Source of the DNA: Roseovarius sp.
GTDB lineage: Bacteria; Pseudomonadota; Alphaproteobacteria; Rhodobacterales; Rhodobacteraceae
Reading direction: 5' to 3'
NCBI GenBank assembly: GCA_021767845.1
Contig: JAASSQ010000010.1
Coordinates: 1-23,816, forward strand
DNA length: 23,816 nt
This document shows positions 6,746-14,866 of this stretch, piece by piece. Position 1 is the stretch's first letter; every line of letters starts with the position of its first letter. The notes beneath the pieces were generated by a model that worked only from the letters and a program-made list of their open reading frames with translations, was not told where the DNA came from and made no database searches. The translations under genes and the position numbers were made by a program.

Positions 6746-7582
6746 ATGGATCGGAAACGCAAATGGATGGACGTGCCCGAGGGGCACGATACCGCGCTGA
6801 ACTACGCGGTGGCAGAGCGGGACCGCTCGGTTCTGGACATGGTCGAACAGGCGGTGGCCCACAAGCAGGCGGTTCTGGCCTTTCAGCCCGTCGTCACGGC
6901 GGCCGATCCGTCGCGCCCCGCGTTCCACGAGGGGCTGATCCGGGTTCTGGACGATACCGGCCGCGTGATCCCCGCGCGCGATTTCATCGGCGCGGTCGAA
7001 ACCAGCGAAACCGGACGAATCATCGACTGTCTCTCGTTGGAAAAGGGGCTGAGGATGCTCAACCGTTACCCCGATCTGCGGCTGTCGCTGAACATGTCGG
7101 CGCGCTCGATCGGCTACAAGCGGTGGCTGCGCATTCTGAACCGGGGGCTGAACCAGGATTCGACGGTGGGGGAACGGCTGATCCTGGAGATCACCGAGAC
7201 ATCGGCGATGCTGGTGCCCGAACTGGTGATCGGCTTCATGCAGGATTACCAGAAAAAGGGGGTCAGCTTCGCGCTGGACGATTTCGGCGCGGGCTTCACC
7301 TCGTTCCGCTACCTGCGGGATTTCTTTTTCGACATCGTCAAGATCGACGGGCAGTTCATCCGCGGCATCGCCAGGAACCCCGACAACCAGGTGCTGACCG
7401 CGGCATTGATCGCGATCGCGCAGCAATTCGACATGCTGACGGTCGCCGAAAGCGTGGAGAACGCGCAGGACGCCGACTATCTTGCCGCGGTCGGGTTCGA
7501 GTGCCTGCAGGGCTATTTCTACGGCGCCCCGACCGTCTCGCCCCCGTGGATGGCATCGCAGCGGCACCAGGCCTCGGCCTAG
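6746..7582 (+). CDS. Stand-alone EAL-domain protein, probable c-di-GMP phosphodiesterase
   Basis: The 278-residue protein is one EAL domain (about 40-270) with no GGDEF, PAS or membrane part. EAL enzymes linearise cyclic di-GMP and so lower it, usually favouring motility over attachment. The catalytic set appears complete: Glu62 in a variant HEGLIR instead of EALLR, Asn116 in LNMSARS, Glu148 in LEITET, Asp178-Asp179 in DDFGAGFTS, Lys199 in KIDGQFI, Glu235 in AESVEN, and Gln255 in LQGYFYG. On this basis I expect activity rather than a mere sensor, though the Ala-to-Gly change in the signature is unusual. GCGGAGGA sits before ATG 6746. An in-frame TTG at 6719 precedes that site and was rejected. 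It diverges from tag. Regulation is not evident. Confidence 0.9.
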   Translation: MDRKRKWMDVPEGHDTALNYAVAERDRSVLDMVEQAVAHKQAVLAFQPVVTAADPSRPAFHEGLIRVLDDTGRVIPARDFIGAVETSETGRIIDCLSLEKGLRMLNRYPDLRLSLNMSARSIGYKRWLRILNRGLNQDSTVGERLILEITETSAMLVPELVIGFMQDYQKKGVSFALDDFGAGFTSFRYLRDFFFDIVKIDGQFIRGIARNPDNQVLTAALIAIAQQFDMLTVAESVENAQDADYLAAVGFECLQGYFYGAPTVSPPWMASQRHQASA

Positions 7583-7716
7583 CGCATGACATCGGGGGCG
7601 TTGCCGCGATGCCGCGAGTGCGGTAAGAGGGCGGGGACCGGCGGGGGATACCGGCACGCGCCGCAACAGGTGTGCGCGACCGCCTCGGCCATGATGCATC
7701 CTGGTGGAGGACAGAC

Positions 7717-8892
7717 ATGACCAACGTAGTAATCGCATCCGCGGCCCGCACCGCCGTGGGATCCTTTGGAGGGGCCTTCGCGAACACCCCGGCCCACGAT
7801 CTGGGCGCCGCCGTGCTGGAGGCCGTGGTCGCCCGCGCGGGCATCGACAAGGCCGAAGTGTCCGAAACCATCCTGGGCCAGGTTCTGACGGCCGCGCAGG
7901 GGCAGAACCCCGCGCGCCAGGCGCATGTCAATGCCGGCCTGCCGATCGAAAGCGCGGCCTGGGGCATCAACCAGGTTTGCGGCTCGGGCCTGCGGGCCGT
8001 GGCGCTTGGCGCGCAGCACATCCAGCTGGGCGATGCCGACATCGTCTGTGCCGGCGGTCAGGAGAACATGACGCTCAGCCCCCATGCCGCGCATCTGCGC
8101 GCCGGGCACAAGATGGGCGACATGAAATACATCGACACGATGATCCGCGACGGGCTGTGGGATGCCTTCAACGGCTATCACATGGGCCAGACCGCCGAGA
8201 ACGTCGCCGAGAAATGGCAGATCAGCCGCGACATGCAGGACGAATTCGCCCTCGCGAGCCAGAACAAGGCCGAAGCGGCGCAGAAGGCCGGCAAGTTCGA
8301 TGACGAGGTGATCCCCTTCACCGTCAAGACCCGCAAGGGCGACATCGTGGTGGACAAGGACGAATACATCCGCCACGGCGCGACAATCGAGAACATGCAG
8401 AAACTGCGCCCGGCCTTTGCCAAGGACGGCTCGGTCACCGCCGGCAACGCCAGCGGCATCAATGACGGCGCCGCCGCCACCCTGCTGATGAGCGCGGACG
8501 CCGCCGAGAAACGCGGGATCGAACCGCTGGCGCGGATCGTGTCCTATGCCACCGCCGGCCTGGACCCGTCGATCATGGGCGTGGGGCCGGTCAACGCCAG
8601 CCGCAAGGCGCTGGAAAAGGCGGGCTGGTCGGTCGATGACCTGGACCTTGTCGAGGCGAACGAGGCCTTTGCCGCGCAGGCCTGCGCCGTGAACAAGGAC
8701 ATGGGCTGGAACCCCGAGATCGTGAACGTGAACGGCGGCGCCATCGCCATCGGGCACCCGATCGGCGCCAGCGGCTGCCGGGTTCTGAACACCCTGCTGT
8801 TCGAGATGCAGCGCCGCGATGCCAAGAAAGGGCTCGCCACCTTGTGCATCGGCGGCGGCATGGGCGTCGCGATGTGCGTGGAGCGCGGCTGA
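7717..8892 (+). CDS. phaA: Acetyl-CoA C-acetyltransferase (beta-ketothiolase)
   Basis: The enzyme condenses two acetyl-CoA to acetoacetyl-CoA, the first step of polyhydroxybutyrate synthesis (and reversible in ketone use). The 391 residues match the biosynthetic thiolase family. The active-site nucleophile is Cys88 in QVCGSGLRA, with the GHPIGASGCR motif giving His347 and the catalytic base Cys377 in LCIGGGMG. The numbering is one less than in the Zoogloea enzyme, as I recall it. TGGAGG sits 7 bases before ATG 7717. A longer in-frame start at 7672 adds residues not in the family. It is followed by a terminator hairpin, then phaB on the same strand 176 bases on. This is the common phaA-phaB order of Rhodobacterales. 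No phaC is visible, which fits a separate phaC/phaZ/phaR locus. Confidence 0.96.
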   Translation: MTNVVIASAARTAVGSFGGAFANTPAHDLGAAVLEAVVARAGIDKAEVSETILGQVLTAAQGQNPARQAHVNAGLPIESAAWGINQVCGSGLRAVALGAQHIQLGDADIVCAGGQENMTLSPHAAHLRAGHKMGDMKYIDTMIRDGLWDAFNGYHMGQTAENVAEKWQISRDMQDEFALASQNKAEAAQKAGKFDDEVIPFTVKTRKGDIVVDKDEYIRHGATIENMQKLRPAFAKDGSVTAGNASGINDGAAATLLMSADAAEKRGIEPLARIVSYATAGLDPSIMGVGPVNASRKALEKAGWSVDDLDLVEANEAFAAQACAVNKDMGWNPEIVNVNGGAIAIGHPIGASGCRVLNTLLFEMQRRDAKKGLATLCIGGGMGVAMCVERG

Positions 8893-8929
8893 GCCGGGCG
8901 GAGACCGGCACGAGGATCGAAACAGGACA

Positions 8930-8952
8930 AAGGGCGCCAGCGGCGCCCTTTT
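8930..8952 (+). terminator. Terminator after phaA
   Basis: AAGGGCGCC-agc-GGCGCCCTT followed by TT forms a 9-bp stem with a 3-base loop and a short T run, 38 bases past the phaA stop. It implies that phaB is at least partly transcribed from its own promoter. Confidence 0.75.
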
Positions 8953-8993
8953 CCATATGCCGGCAGCGGACGCTGCGGCGCGGCACATTCAAT

Positions 8994-9010
8994 GCGCAAT
9001 AATGTTGCGC
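8994..9010. promoter_or_regulatory. Palindrome GCGCAA-N5-TTGCGC upstream of phaB
   Basis: Perfect 6-bp arms flank taatg, 58 bases before phaB. The right arm TTGCGC could also be a -35 element, with the AT-rich stretch GAATTGAAATAGTAACAG downstream. PHB regulators of the PhaR type use TGC/GCA-containing sites, so this is a candidate operator, but the match is loose. Confidence 0.35.
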
Positions 9011-9068
9011 GACGCGAATTGAAATAGTAACAGAGTTACCGAAGCATTCAGCCAGATTGGAGGAAAAC

Positions 9069-9791
9069 ATGGCACGAACAGCTCTCGTCACCGGCGGCAC
9101 CCGCGGGATCGGCGCCGCGATCTCGAAGGCGCTCAAGGCCGAAGGCCACAACGTGGCGGCCAGCTATGCCGGCAACGATGAAGCCGCCGCCAAGTTCACC
9201 GAGGAAACCGGGATCAAGACCTACAAGTGGAACGTCGGCAGCTACGAGGAGTCGAAGGCCGGGATCGCCAAGGTGGAGGAGGAGCTTGGCCCGATCGACA
9301 TCGTCGTCGCCAATGCCGGCATCACCCGCGATGCGCCCTTCCACAAGATGACACCCGAACAATGGCAGGAGGTGATCGACACCAACCTCACCGGTGTCTT
9401 CAACACGGTGCACCCGGTCTGGCCCGGCATGCGCGAACGCGGCTTCGGCCGCATCGTCGTCATCAGCTCGATCAATGGTCAGAAGGGGCAGTTCGCGCAG
9501 GTGAATTACGCCGCCACCAAGGCCGGCGACCTGGGTATCGTGAAAAGCCTGGCGCAGGAAGGCGCGGCCAAGGGCATCACCGCCAACGCGGTCTGTCCCG
9601 GCTATATCGCCACGGAAATGGTGATGGCGGTCCCCGAGAAGGTCCGCGAGGCGATCATCGGCATGATCCCCACTGGCCGCCTGGGCGAACCCGAGGAAAT
9701 CGCACGCTGCGTCACCTTCCTGGCCTCGGACGACTCCGGCTTCATCAACGGATCGACGATTTCGGCCAATGGCGGGCAGTTCTTCGTCTGA
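9069..9791 (+). CDS. phaB: Acetoacetyl-CoA reductase (NADPH, SDR family)
   Basis: PhaB reduces acetoacetyl-CoA to (R)-3-hydroxybutyryl-CoA, the monomer for polyhydroxybutyrate. The 240-residue short-chain dehydrogenase has the cofactor loop TGGTRGIG (8-15) and NAGITRD (82-88). The catalytic Ser134, Tyr147 and Lys151 lie in ISSINGQKGQFAQVNYAATK. The NGQKGQFGQ-like stretch and VCPGYIATEMV are typical of PhaB rather than FabG. An ideal GGAGGA lies before ATG 9069. An in-frame TTG at 9057 overlaps that site and was rejected. It works with phaA immediately upstream. The intervening terminator and a palindrome at 8994-9010 suggest separate control, and a second terminator follows at 9816. Confidence 0.96.
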   Translation: MARTALVTGGTRGIGAAISKALKAEGHNVAASYAGNDEAAAKFTEETGIKTYKWNVGSYEESKAGIAKVEEELGPIDIVVANAGITRDAPFHKMTPEQWQEVIDTNLTGVFNTVHPVWPGMRERGFGRIVVISSINGQKGQFAQVNYAATKAGDLGIVKSLAQEGAAKGITANAVCPGYIATEMVMAVPEKVREAIIGMIPTGRLGEPEEIARCVTFLASDDSGFINGSTISANGGQFFV

Positions 9792-9815
9792 TCCGGCCTG
9801 ATCCCTACACATCAG

Positions 9816-9842
9816 AAGGGCCGGTCGCAGGACCGGCCCTTT
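9816..9842 (+). terminator. Terminator after phaB
   Basis: AAGGGCCGGTC-gcag-GACCGGCCCTT forms an 11-bp stem with a 4-base loop and a short T end, 25 bases after the phaB stop. It is the strongest intrinsic terminator in the window. Confidence 0.8.
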
Positions 9843-9903
9843 CGCGTGACGCCGCGCACCGTTCCCGAGGCGCACGCGTCACCGCAAACGCATGATCTCC
9901 GTA

Positions 9904-10074
9904 TCACGCGCTGATCGAAAGACGTTCGATTTCTTCCTTGATGCGGAGTTTCTGCTTCTTGAGATCCGCAACCTCAAGATCACTGATACCGGGGGCGCGC
10001 TGCGCCTCTTCTACGCGGTCCGAGAGGGCCTTGTGTTTCTTCTTCAGTTCCTCGACATGCGAACTCAAGCTCAT
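9904..10074 (-). CDS. YdcH-family (DUF465) small protein
   Basis: This 56-residue, highly charged helical peptide starts MSLSSHVEELKKKHKAL and continues with DLEVADLKKQKLRIKEEIERL. That is the pattern of the YdcH/DUF465 family, short two-helix coiled-coil proteins of unknown function common in proteobacteria, often with several copies. An AGAGGAGA ribosome site before ATG 10074 decides the start. The open frame continues upstream for 27 more residues that look like leader DNA. The 114 bases upstream (10075-10188) are AT-rich and probably hold its promoter. It stands alone on this strand, separated from the methyltransferase gene. Confidence 0.87.
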   Translation of the reverse strand: MSLSSHVEELKKKHKALSDRVEEAQRAPGISDLEVADLKKQKLRIKEEIERLSISA

Positions 10075-10188
10075 GGGCAGTCTCCTCTCTGGTATGTGAT
10101 GAACAGGGTAAGTGCAGCACACTTTCCCATACCTGTCACGCTGCGCCTGCAGCATAAGCTGAATTTTGCGGATAACTTTTAGTTCAAT

Positions 10189-10959
10189 TCAGTCAGGAAA
10201 CCGGAGGGGCCCCGCATCACGCAGGATGCAAGCCGTTGCCGGAGTATAGTTTTCGCGATCCGTGTCGTGCGCGTCGCCGGAATGCATCACCCATCCGTCA
10301 TGCAGACGGAATGCCGCACGCCCGCCCTTGCGCCCGCGCACGAGGACCAGACGCGCGCGCCGCCCCTGCCGGGGAATCAGCGGCAAGACCTCGAGGCTGC
10401 CGAGCCTCTGGTCGAACGCCGCCAGCAAGTCGGGCAGCCGCTCGACGCGGTGAATGAAGGTCACCGTGCCCTTCGGCGCGGCGCGGCGCGCGGCCGCCTC
10501 GACCCAGGCGGTCAGCGGGGTTTCTTCACCAAGCGCGGCTTCGCGGCCGTGGTCCCGCGCCGCCGTGCTGGCCGCGCGGTCGAAATAGGGGGGGTTGGCG
10601 ATCACATGGGTGAATTGCCGCTGACGCAGCGGGGCGGGCATGTCCGACAGGTCGCCGCGATGCACCTCCATGCCGATACCGTTGGCCTCTGCATTCCGGC
10701 GGGCCAGCGCCGCGTAGCCGGTCTGCCGTTCGAGCCCCGCAAGCGCCACGTCACCCACCCGCGCAGCCACGCAGAGGCCCGCCACCCCCGCGCCACAGCC
10801 CAGATCCAGAACGCTGTCGCCCGCCCGCGCCGGCACGCTGGCGGCCAGCAGAACCGGGTCCACCCCGGCCCGATAGCCGTCTTTCGGCTGAAGAACCCGC
10901 AACCGCCCGCCAAGAAAGGCATCGCTTGTCAGCCGATCCTCGGGCCAGCCGTCAGCCAT
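10189..10959 (-). CDS. TrmN6-like methyltransferase (N6-adenine, tRNA1(Val) A37 family)
   Basis: The 256-residue class I SAM-dependent methyltransferase has LDLGCGAGVAG (51-61) as the SAM-binding loop and NPPYF (122-126). The latter is the (N/D)PPY/F motif of enzymes that methylate exocyclic or ring amino nitrogens. The preceding GGRLRVLQPKDGYRAGVDPVLLAA is characteristic of the TrmN6 (YfiC) group, which methylates N6 of A37 in tRNA1(Val). Substrate here is inferred from family. Two ATGs are possible, 10974 and 10959. I prefer 10959, which overlaps the DUF2007 gene stop by 8 bases and gives the family's usual short N-terminus. Neither has a strong ribosome site, so coupling to the upstream gene is likely. 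Confidence 0.85.
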   Translation of the reverse strand: MADGWPEDRLTSDAFLGGRLRVLQPKDGYRAGVDPVLLAASVPARAGDSVLDLGCGAGVAGLCVAARVGDVALAGLERQTGYAALARRNAEANGIGMEVHRGDLSDMPAPLRQRQFTHVIANPPYFDRAASTAARDHGREAALGEETPLTAWVEAAARRAAPKGTVTFIHRVERLPDLLAAFDQRLGSLEVLPLIPRQGRRARLVLVRGRKGGRAAFRLHDGWVMHSGDAHDTDRENYTPATACILRDAGPLRFPD

Positions 10960-11167
10960 CGGGGTCAATTCCATTGTCGCTCAGTGTCTTGCGCGCCCGG
11001 TCGTAATCGCCGTCCGCCACCATCAGACGCCGGGGAAAAATCCCGATCGAGCCTTCCAGGATGCTCATGTTTACGTCCAATTCAAAGCAGTCTATACCCT
11101 CGCCCTGAAGCAAGGCTTGGGCAAAGGCGATGGCTGTCGGGTCATTGGTGCTGAGCAGCTGTTTCAT
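10952..11167 (-). CDS. DUF2007-domain protein (putative signal-transducing protein)
   Basis: This 71-residue protein begins MKQLLSTNDPTAIAFAQALLQGEGI and has a central LDVNMSILEGSIGIFPRRLMV. This matches DUF2007, a small ferredoxin-like-fold domain of unknown function also described as a putative signal-transducing protein. It ends with a DGDYDRARKTL helix. It overlaps the start of the TrmN6-like gene, forming a two-gene unit. The ribosome site before ATG 11167 is weak (AAG at about 10). It diverges from the polyprenyl synthase gene across a 55-base gap that contains ACACCT-N16-AGGTGT (11183-11210), a possible shared operator or chance. Confidence 0.85.
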   Translation of the reverse strand: MKQLLSTNDPTAIAFAQALLQGEGIDCFELDVNMSILEGSIGIFPRRLMVADGDYDRARKTLSDNGIDPDG

Positions 11168-11222
11168 GGGGATGACTTAAGGACACCTTGGCCGGATTGT
11201 CGACAGGTGTGACGGGAGTGTG

Positions 11223-12224
11223 ATGGGATTGGACCACGCCGCATCGAAGCCGCATGAGCGCCTTGCCCGGCATCTGGACACCCGGATGCAGGCCGTCAAC
11301 ACGCTGATCCGCGAGCGCATGGCCTCGCGCCACGCGCCGCGCATCCCCGAGGTGACCGCGCACCTGGTGGACGCCGGCGGCAAGCGCCTGCGCCCGATGC
11401 TGACGCTGGCCAGTGCCGATCTGTGCGGCTATGGCGGTGACTTCGACGTGCATCTGGCCGCCACGGTGGAGTTCATCCACACCGCCACGCTGCTGCATGA
11501 CGACGTAGTGGACGAAAGCCAGCAGCGCCGGGGCCGGCCCACGGCGAACCTGTTGTGGGACAACAAATCAAGCGTTCTGGTGGGGGATTACCTGTTCGCC
11601 CGCGCGTTTCAGTTGATGGTCGAGCCGGGGAACCTGCGGGTTCTGGACATCCTGTCGAACGCCGCCGCCGTGATCGCGGAAGGCGAGGTTCTGCAACTCA
11701 GCGCCGCGCGGGATCTGGGTACGACCGAGGATGTTTACCTGCAGGTCGTGCGCGGCAAGACCGCCGCGCTGTTTTCCGCCGCGACCGAAGTGGGCGGCGT
11801 GATCGCCGACGCCCCGGAAGAGCAGGTGCGCGCGCTGTTCGACTACGGCGACGCGCTCGGGATCGCGTTCCAGATCGTCGATGACCTTCTGGATTACGAG
11901 GGCGACAGCACCGCCACCGGCAAGAACGTGGGCGACGATTTCCGCGAACGCAAGCTGACCCTGCCGGTCATCAAGGCGGTGGCCGCCGCCGACGAGGCCG
12001 AGCGCGCCTTCTGGGTGCGCACCATCCAGAAGGGCCAACAGAATGACGGTGACCTGGACCATGCGCTCGCCCTGCTGCACAAACACGCGGCGCTGGCTGC
12101 CACGCGCGCCGACGCGCAGGCCTGGATTGCCAAGGCCAAGGCCGCGATGGACACCCTGCCGGACCACCCCGTGCGCGGGATGCTGACCGACCTGGCCGAT
12201 TACGTGGTGTCGCGGATCAACTGA
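11223..12224 (+). CDS. Long-chain all-trans polyprenyl diphosphate synthase (octa/decaprenyl)
   Basis: The enzyme adds isopentenyl units to an allylic diphosphate to make the quinone side chain. The 333-residue protein shows GGKRLRP (52-58), the first aspartate-rich motif DDVVD (93-97) and the second DDLLD (220-224). It also has the VRGKTAALFSAATEVG stretch typical of IspB/DdsA enzymes. Small residues just before the first motif (HTATLLHDD) fit a long product. Rhodobacterales usually have ubiquinone-10, so decaprenyl is likely, but chain length cannot be read from the sequence. The start is ATG 11223 with GGGAG 4 bases before it. A GTG at 11220 is too close to the ribosome site. The stop overlaps the ispE stop by 8 bases tail-to-tail. 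Confidence 0.93.
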   Translation: MGLDHAASKPHERLARHLDTRMQAVNTLIRERMASRHAPRIPEVTAHLVDAGGKRLRPMLTLASADLCGYGGDFDVHLAATVEFIHTATLLHDDVVDESQQRRGRPTANLLWDNKSSVLVGDYLFARAFQLMVEPGNLRVLDILSNAAAVIAEGEVLQLSAARDLGTTEDVYLQVVRGKTAALFSAATEVGGVIADAPEEQVRALFDYGDALGIAFQIVDDLLDYEGDSTATGKNVGDDFRERKLTLPVIKAVAAADEAERAFWVRTIQKGQQNDGDLDHALALLHKHAALAATRADAQAWIAKAKAAMDTLPDHPVRGMLTDLADYVVSRIN

Positions 12225-13053
12225 CAGCGTTGAGGCGGGTCGCCGCGACCCACCAGCCGGGGAATGCCTCGCGCAGGCGGCCCGCGGCGGAGGCGGCGGT
12301 TTCCGCATCGCTGTAAAGCCCGAAGCAAGTGGCGCCGGATCCGGTCATGCGGGCCAGCTGGCAGCCCGACGTGACATGCAGCGCCTCGAGCACCTGCGCG
12401 ATGACGGGTTGCGCGGCGATCGCCGGCGCCTGAAGGTCATTGCGCATTCCGCGCAGCCAGGCGACGAACCCTCCGGCATGTGCCAGATGCGGCAGCGCGC
12501 GGGGCATCGGAGCGTTCGACATGCTGTCCAGCTGCGAAAAGACATCGCCCGTCGGCACCGCGACATTGGGATTGACGAGAACGGCGTGCAGCGGCGGAAT
12601 ATCCTGCAAAGTCTCGACCTGCTCGCCCACACCGCGCATCCGGGCCGCCCGTGATACAACACAGACCGGCACATCGGCGCCAAGCGCAAGCAGATTGCCC
12701 GGCAGGGCCCGCCCCGAGAGATCGGACAGCGCCCGCAACGCGGCGGCCGCATCGCTGGAGCCACCCCCCAGGCCGGCAGCATTGGGCAGGTATTTGTGCA
12801 GCTCGATCCGGGCGTTCACGCCGATCAGCGACATGGCGCGCATCACGATATTGCCGTCATCCTCCGGCACGCCCTTGGCCATCGGGCCGGTGACGTGCAA
12901 GGCCGGGTGCTCGGACAGGGTCACTTCCAGCCGGTCGCCTATCTCGGCGAATACGACCAACGAATCGAGCTCGTGATAGCCATCCGGCCGACGCCCGGTC
13001 ACGTGCAGGGTCAGGTTGACCTTGGCGGGCGCGAAGACCTCAACCGCCGTCAT
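12217..13053 (-). CDS. ispE: 4-diphosphocytidyl-2-C-methyl-D-erythritol kinase
   Basis: IspE phosphorylates CDP-methylerythritol in the MEP pathway to isoprenoid precursors. The 278-residue GHMP-kinase has FAPAKVNLTLHVTG at the N-terminus (Lys11, Asn13), the glycine-rich ATP loop LPNAAGLGGGSSDAAA (89-104), the GADVPV aspartate (Asp127) and the C-terminal MTGSGATCFGL. The start is ATG 13053, with CGAGG upstream. The frame runs 16 codons further but without similarity. Its start lies inside the 3' end of the TPR gene (14-base overlap), so the two are likely translated in coupling. The enzyme feeds precursors to the polyprenyl synthase encoded head-on next door. Confidence 0.95.
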   Translation of the reverse strand: MTAVEVFAPAKVNLTLHVTGRRPDGYHELDSLVVFAEIGDRLEVTLSEHPALHVTGPMAKGVPEDDGNIVMRAMSLIGVNARIELHKYLPNAAGLGGGSSDAAAALRALSDLSGRALPGNLLALGADVPVCVVSRAARMRGVGEQVETLQDIPPLHAVLVNPNVAVPTGDVFSQLDSMSNAPMPRALPHLAHAGGFVAWLRGMRNDLQAPAIAAQPVIAQVLEALHVTSGCQLARMTGSGATCFGLYSDAETAASAAGRLREAFPGWWVAATRLNAVS

Positions 13054-14755
13054 CGGCAACCTCGAGGGGCGGCGCACCTTCTTCCTGCAGAACCTGGTCA
13101 AGACCGACCTCGAGCTTGCGGCGGATGCGGTCTGGGTCGATGTCGGGCGAGGGGTTGTCCTTGTCCACGAAAGACAGCGCGCGCTTCCATTGGAACCGCG
13201 CCTCGGTCTTGCGCCCCACAGCCCAGAGCACGTCGCCCAGATGGTCGTTCACCACCGGGTCGGCCGGCATCAGCTCGGCGGCGCGCTCCATGTGGCCGAC
13301 GGCCTCGTCATAGCGGCCCAGGCGGTAGAGAACCCAGCCGAGGCTGTCCACGATGTAGCCGCTGTCGGGCTGTGCGGCGACGGCGCGTTCGATCATGTCC
13401 AGCGCCTCGTCCAGCTTCATCTGCTTTTCGACAAGCGAATAGCCAAGGTAGTTGAGCACTTGCGGCTGGTCGGGGTTCAACTCCAGCGCCTTGCGGAAAT
13501 CGGCCTCGGCCTTGTCCCAGACGCCCATCCGTTCATAGCTGATCGCGCGGGCATAGTGGACGAACCACTGTTCGGCGTCCCGCGCGGCGTAAAGGTCGAT
13601 CGCCCTGTCATAGGCCGCGACGGCCTGTTCGTAGTTTTCAAGCTGCCGGTGCAGATCCCCCGCCGAGACATGCACGGCCGGCAGGTCGCCGCGCGTTTCC
13701 GCCAGTTGTTCCAGAACCTCGACCGCGATGTCCATCTTGCCCGCGCGCCGCAGGCTTTCGGCGCGGCCAAGCTCGGCCGCATGGAAGGACGGGTGGTCGC
13801 GCGGCACCTTGCGATAGGCCTCGGTCGCCAGTTGATACCGCCCGAGGCTGTCCAGCAGCTCCGCGCCCATCAGGATCGCATCGACGTGGTCTGGTTTCAG
13901 ATGTTCGGCGATGCGGGAATAGAGCAGCGCGTATTCCTCGCCCGCGTCCTGCACGAGCGCGCGGCCAAGCGAATAGAAAACCTCGGACACCCCGTCCAAC
14001 GGCGTTTCGATCAGCGAGAAGGGCACCTGTTCGCCCGCCGCGAGGCGATCGCGCATCTGCTCCAGTTCGGGGTCGAGATCCGAGCCGAAAACCTCTTCGA
14101 TCAGTTCAAGGGCCTCGTCGTTGCGTTCGAGTTGGCTCAACACCATCGCCCAAGCCTGCGTGCCGCGGCGGGTGCGCTGCATCGGGCCGTCGGCCTCGCC
14201 GGACAGGATGTCGTTCGCGCTTTCGAAATCCCCGACCGAGGCCACCGCCAGCGCCTTGTGATACAAGCCGAAACTGCGCAGGCCGCGCTGTTCGGCGACC
14301 TCGTCGAACCGGGTCAGGGCGGCGCGCATGTCGCCCTTGCCGACAAGGGCCCACGCCGCGATCAGCCCGTCCCCCAATGGACCGATGCCGCGCTCGTCCT
14401 CGATCCGGGACAGAAGGGTGTCGTAGTCCTCGTTGGCGGCCTCGGCCGCGATCAGCGCCATGTGCGCGATCTGGCTTTTCAGCCCGTCGGCTTCCATCTT
14501 GCGGGCGATGGCGACCGCGCCATCGACATTGCCGACGGCCAGCTGCGCGAACACGGCGTTTTCAAGGATGGTCGGGTTGCTCGGGTCCTCGGCGACGGCC
14601 TTGGAGTAATACTCGGCGGCGGCCACGAAATCGTTGGAATACCGCGCCTGGCGCGCCGCGAGGTAGGAGCCGATTGCCTCATCGGCGACCACCGGCGGCG
14701 CGGTCAGCGGCAAAAGGGCTGCGATGATGAGGGATGTAAGGGTTTTCGATGTCAC
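13040..14755 (-). CDS. Secreted/periplasmic TPR-repeat protein
   Basis: The 571-residue protein begins with a signal peptide (MTSKTLTSLIIAALLPLTAP, likely cut after VVA about residue 24). It continues as tetratricopeptide repeats almost throughout. The clearest repeats are in the C-terminal half, for example YEQAVAAYDRAIDLY, KAEADFRKALELNPDQPQVL, KLDEALDMIERAVAAQPDSG and RYDEAVGHMERAAELMPADP. There is no lipobox cysteine. TPRs are protein-binding scaffolds; no enzyme motif is seen and the partner is unknown. The start is GTG 14755 (site CAGGCGG). The longer ATG frame from 14863 has no signal peptide at its start and runs through the terminator of the ETF-QO gene. It overlaps ispE by 14 bases. 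The ETF-QO / TPR / ispE order appears conserved in alphaproteobacteria as I remember it. Confidence 0.88.
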   Translation of the reverse strand: MTSKTLTSLIIAALLPLTAPPVVADEAIGSYLAARQARYSNDFVAAAEYYSKAVAEDPSNPTILENAVFAQLAVGNVDGAVAIARKMEADGLKSQIAHMALIAAEAANEDYDTLLSRIEDERGIGPLGDGLIAAWALVGKGDMRAALTRFDEVAEQRGLRSFGLYHKALAVASVGDFESANDILSGEADGPMQRTRRGTQAWAMVLSQLERNDEALELIEEVFGSDLDPELEQMRDRLAAGEQVPFSLIETPLDGVSEVFYSLGRALVQDAGEEYALLYSRIAEHLKPDHVDAILMGAELLDSLGRYQLATEAYRKVPRDHPSFHAAELGRAESLRRAGKMDIAVEVLEQLAETRGDLPAVHVSAGDLHRQLENYEQAVAAYDRAIDLYAARDAEQWFVHYARAISYERMGVWDKAEADFRKALELNPDQPQVLNYLGYSLVEKQMKLDEALDMIERAVAAQPDSGYIVDSLGWVLYRLGRYDEAVGHMERAAELMPADPVVNDHLGDVLWAVGRKTEARFQWKRALSFVDKDNPSPDIDPDRIRRKLEVGLDQVLQEEGAPPLEVADDGG

Positions 14756-14820
14756 GGCCGCCTGCCCCGGTTTCTTATGATACCCGCCGAACGTAGTATG
14801 GCCGCCGGACCAAAGCAATG

Positions 14821-14844
14821 CGGGGCGGCCTTTTGACCGCCCCG
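14821..14844 (-). terminator. Hairpin after ETF-QO gene
   Basis: CGGGGCGG/CCGCCCCG with an 8-base loop forms a stable hairpin 23 bases past the ETF-QO stop, on the path to the TPR gene. No strong T run follows, so it may attenuate rather than end transcription. Confidence 0.5.
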
Positions 14845-14866
14845 TTCGCGGGAATCCGTGCACGGC

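Noticed and set aside
11183..11210. ACACCT-N16-AGGTGT between the DUF2007 and polyprenyl synthase genes as an operator
   Set aside because: Six-base arms with a 16-base spacer are expected by chance at this scale; mentioned only under the DUF2007 gene.
13016..14836. 606-residue plus-strand frame over the TPR gene
   Set aside because: The opposite strand encodes clear TPR repeats with a signal peptide. This frame has no recognisable domain.
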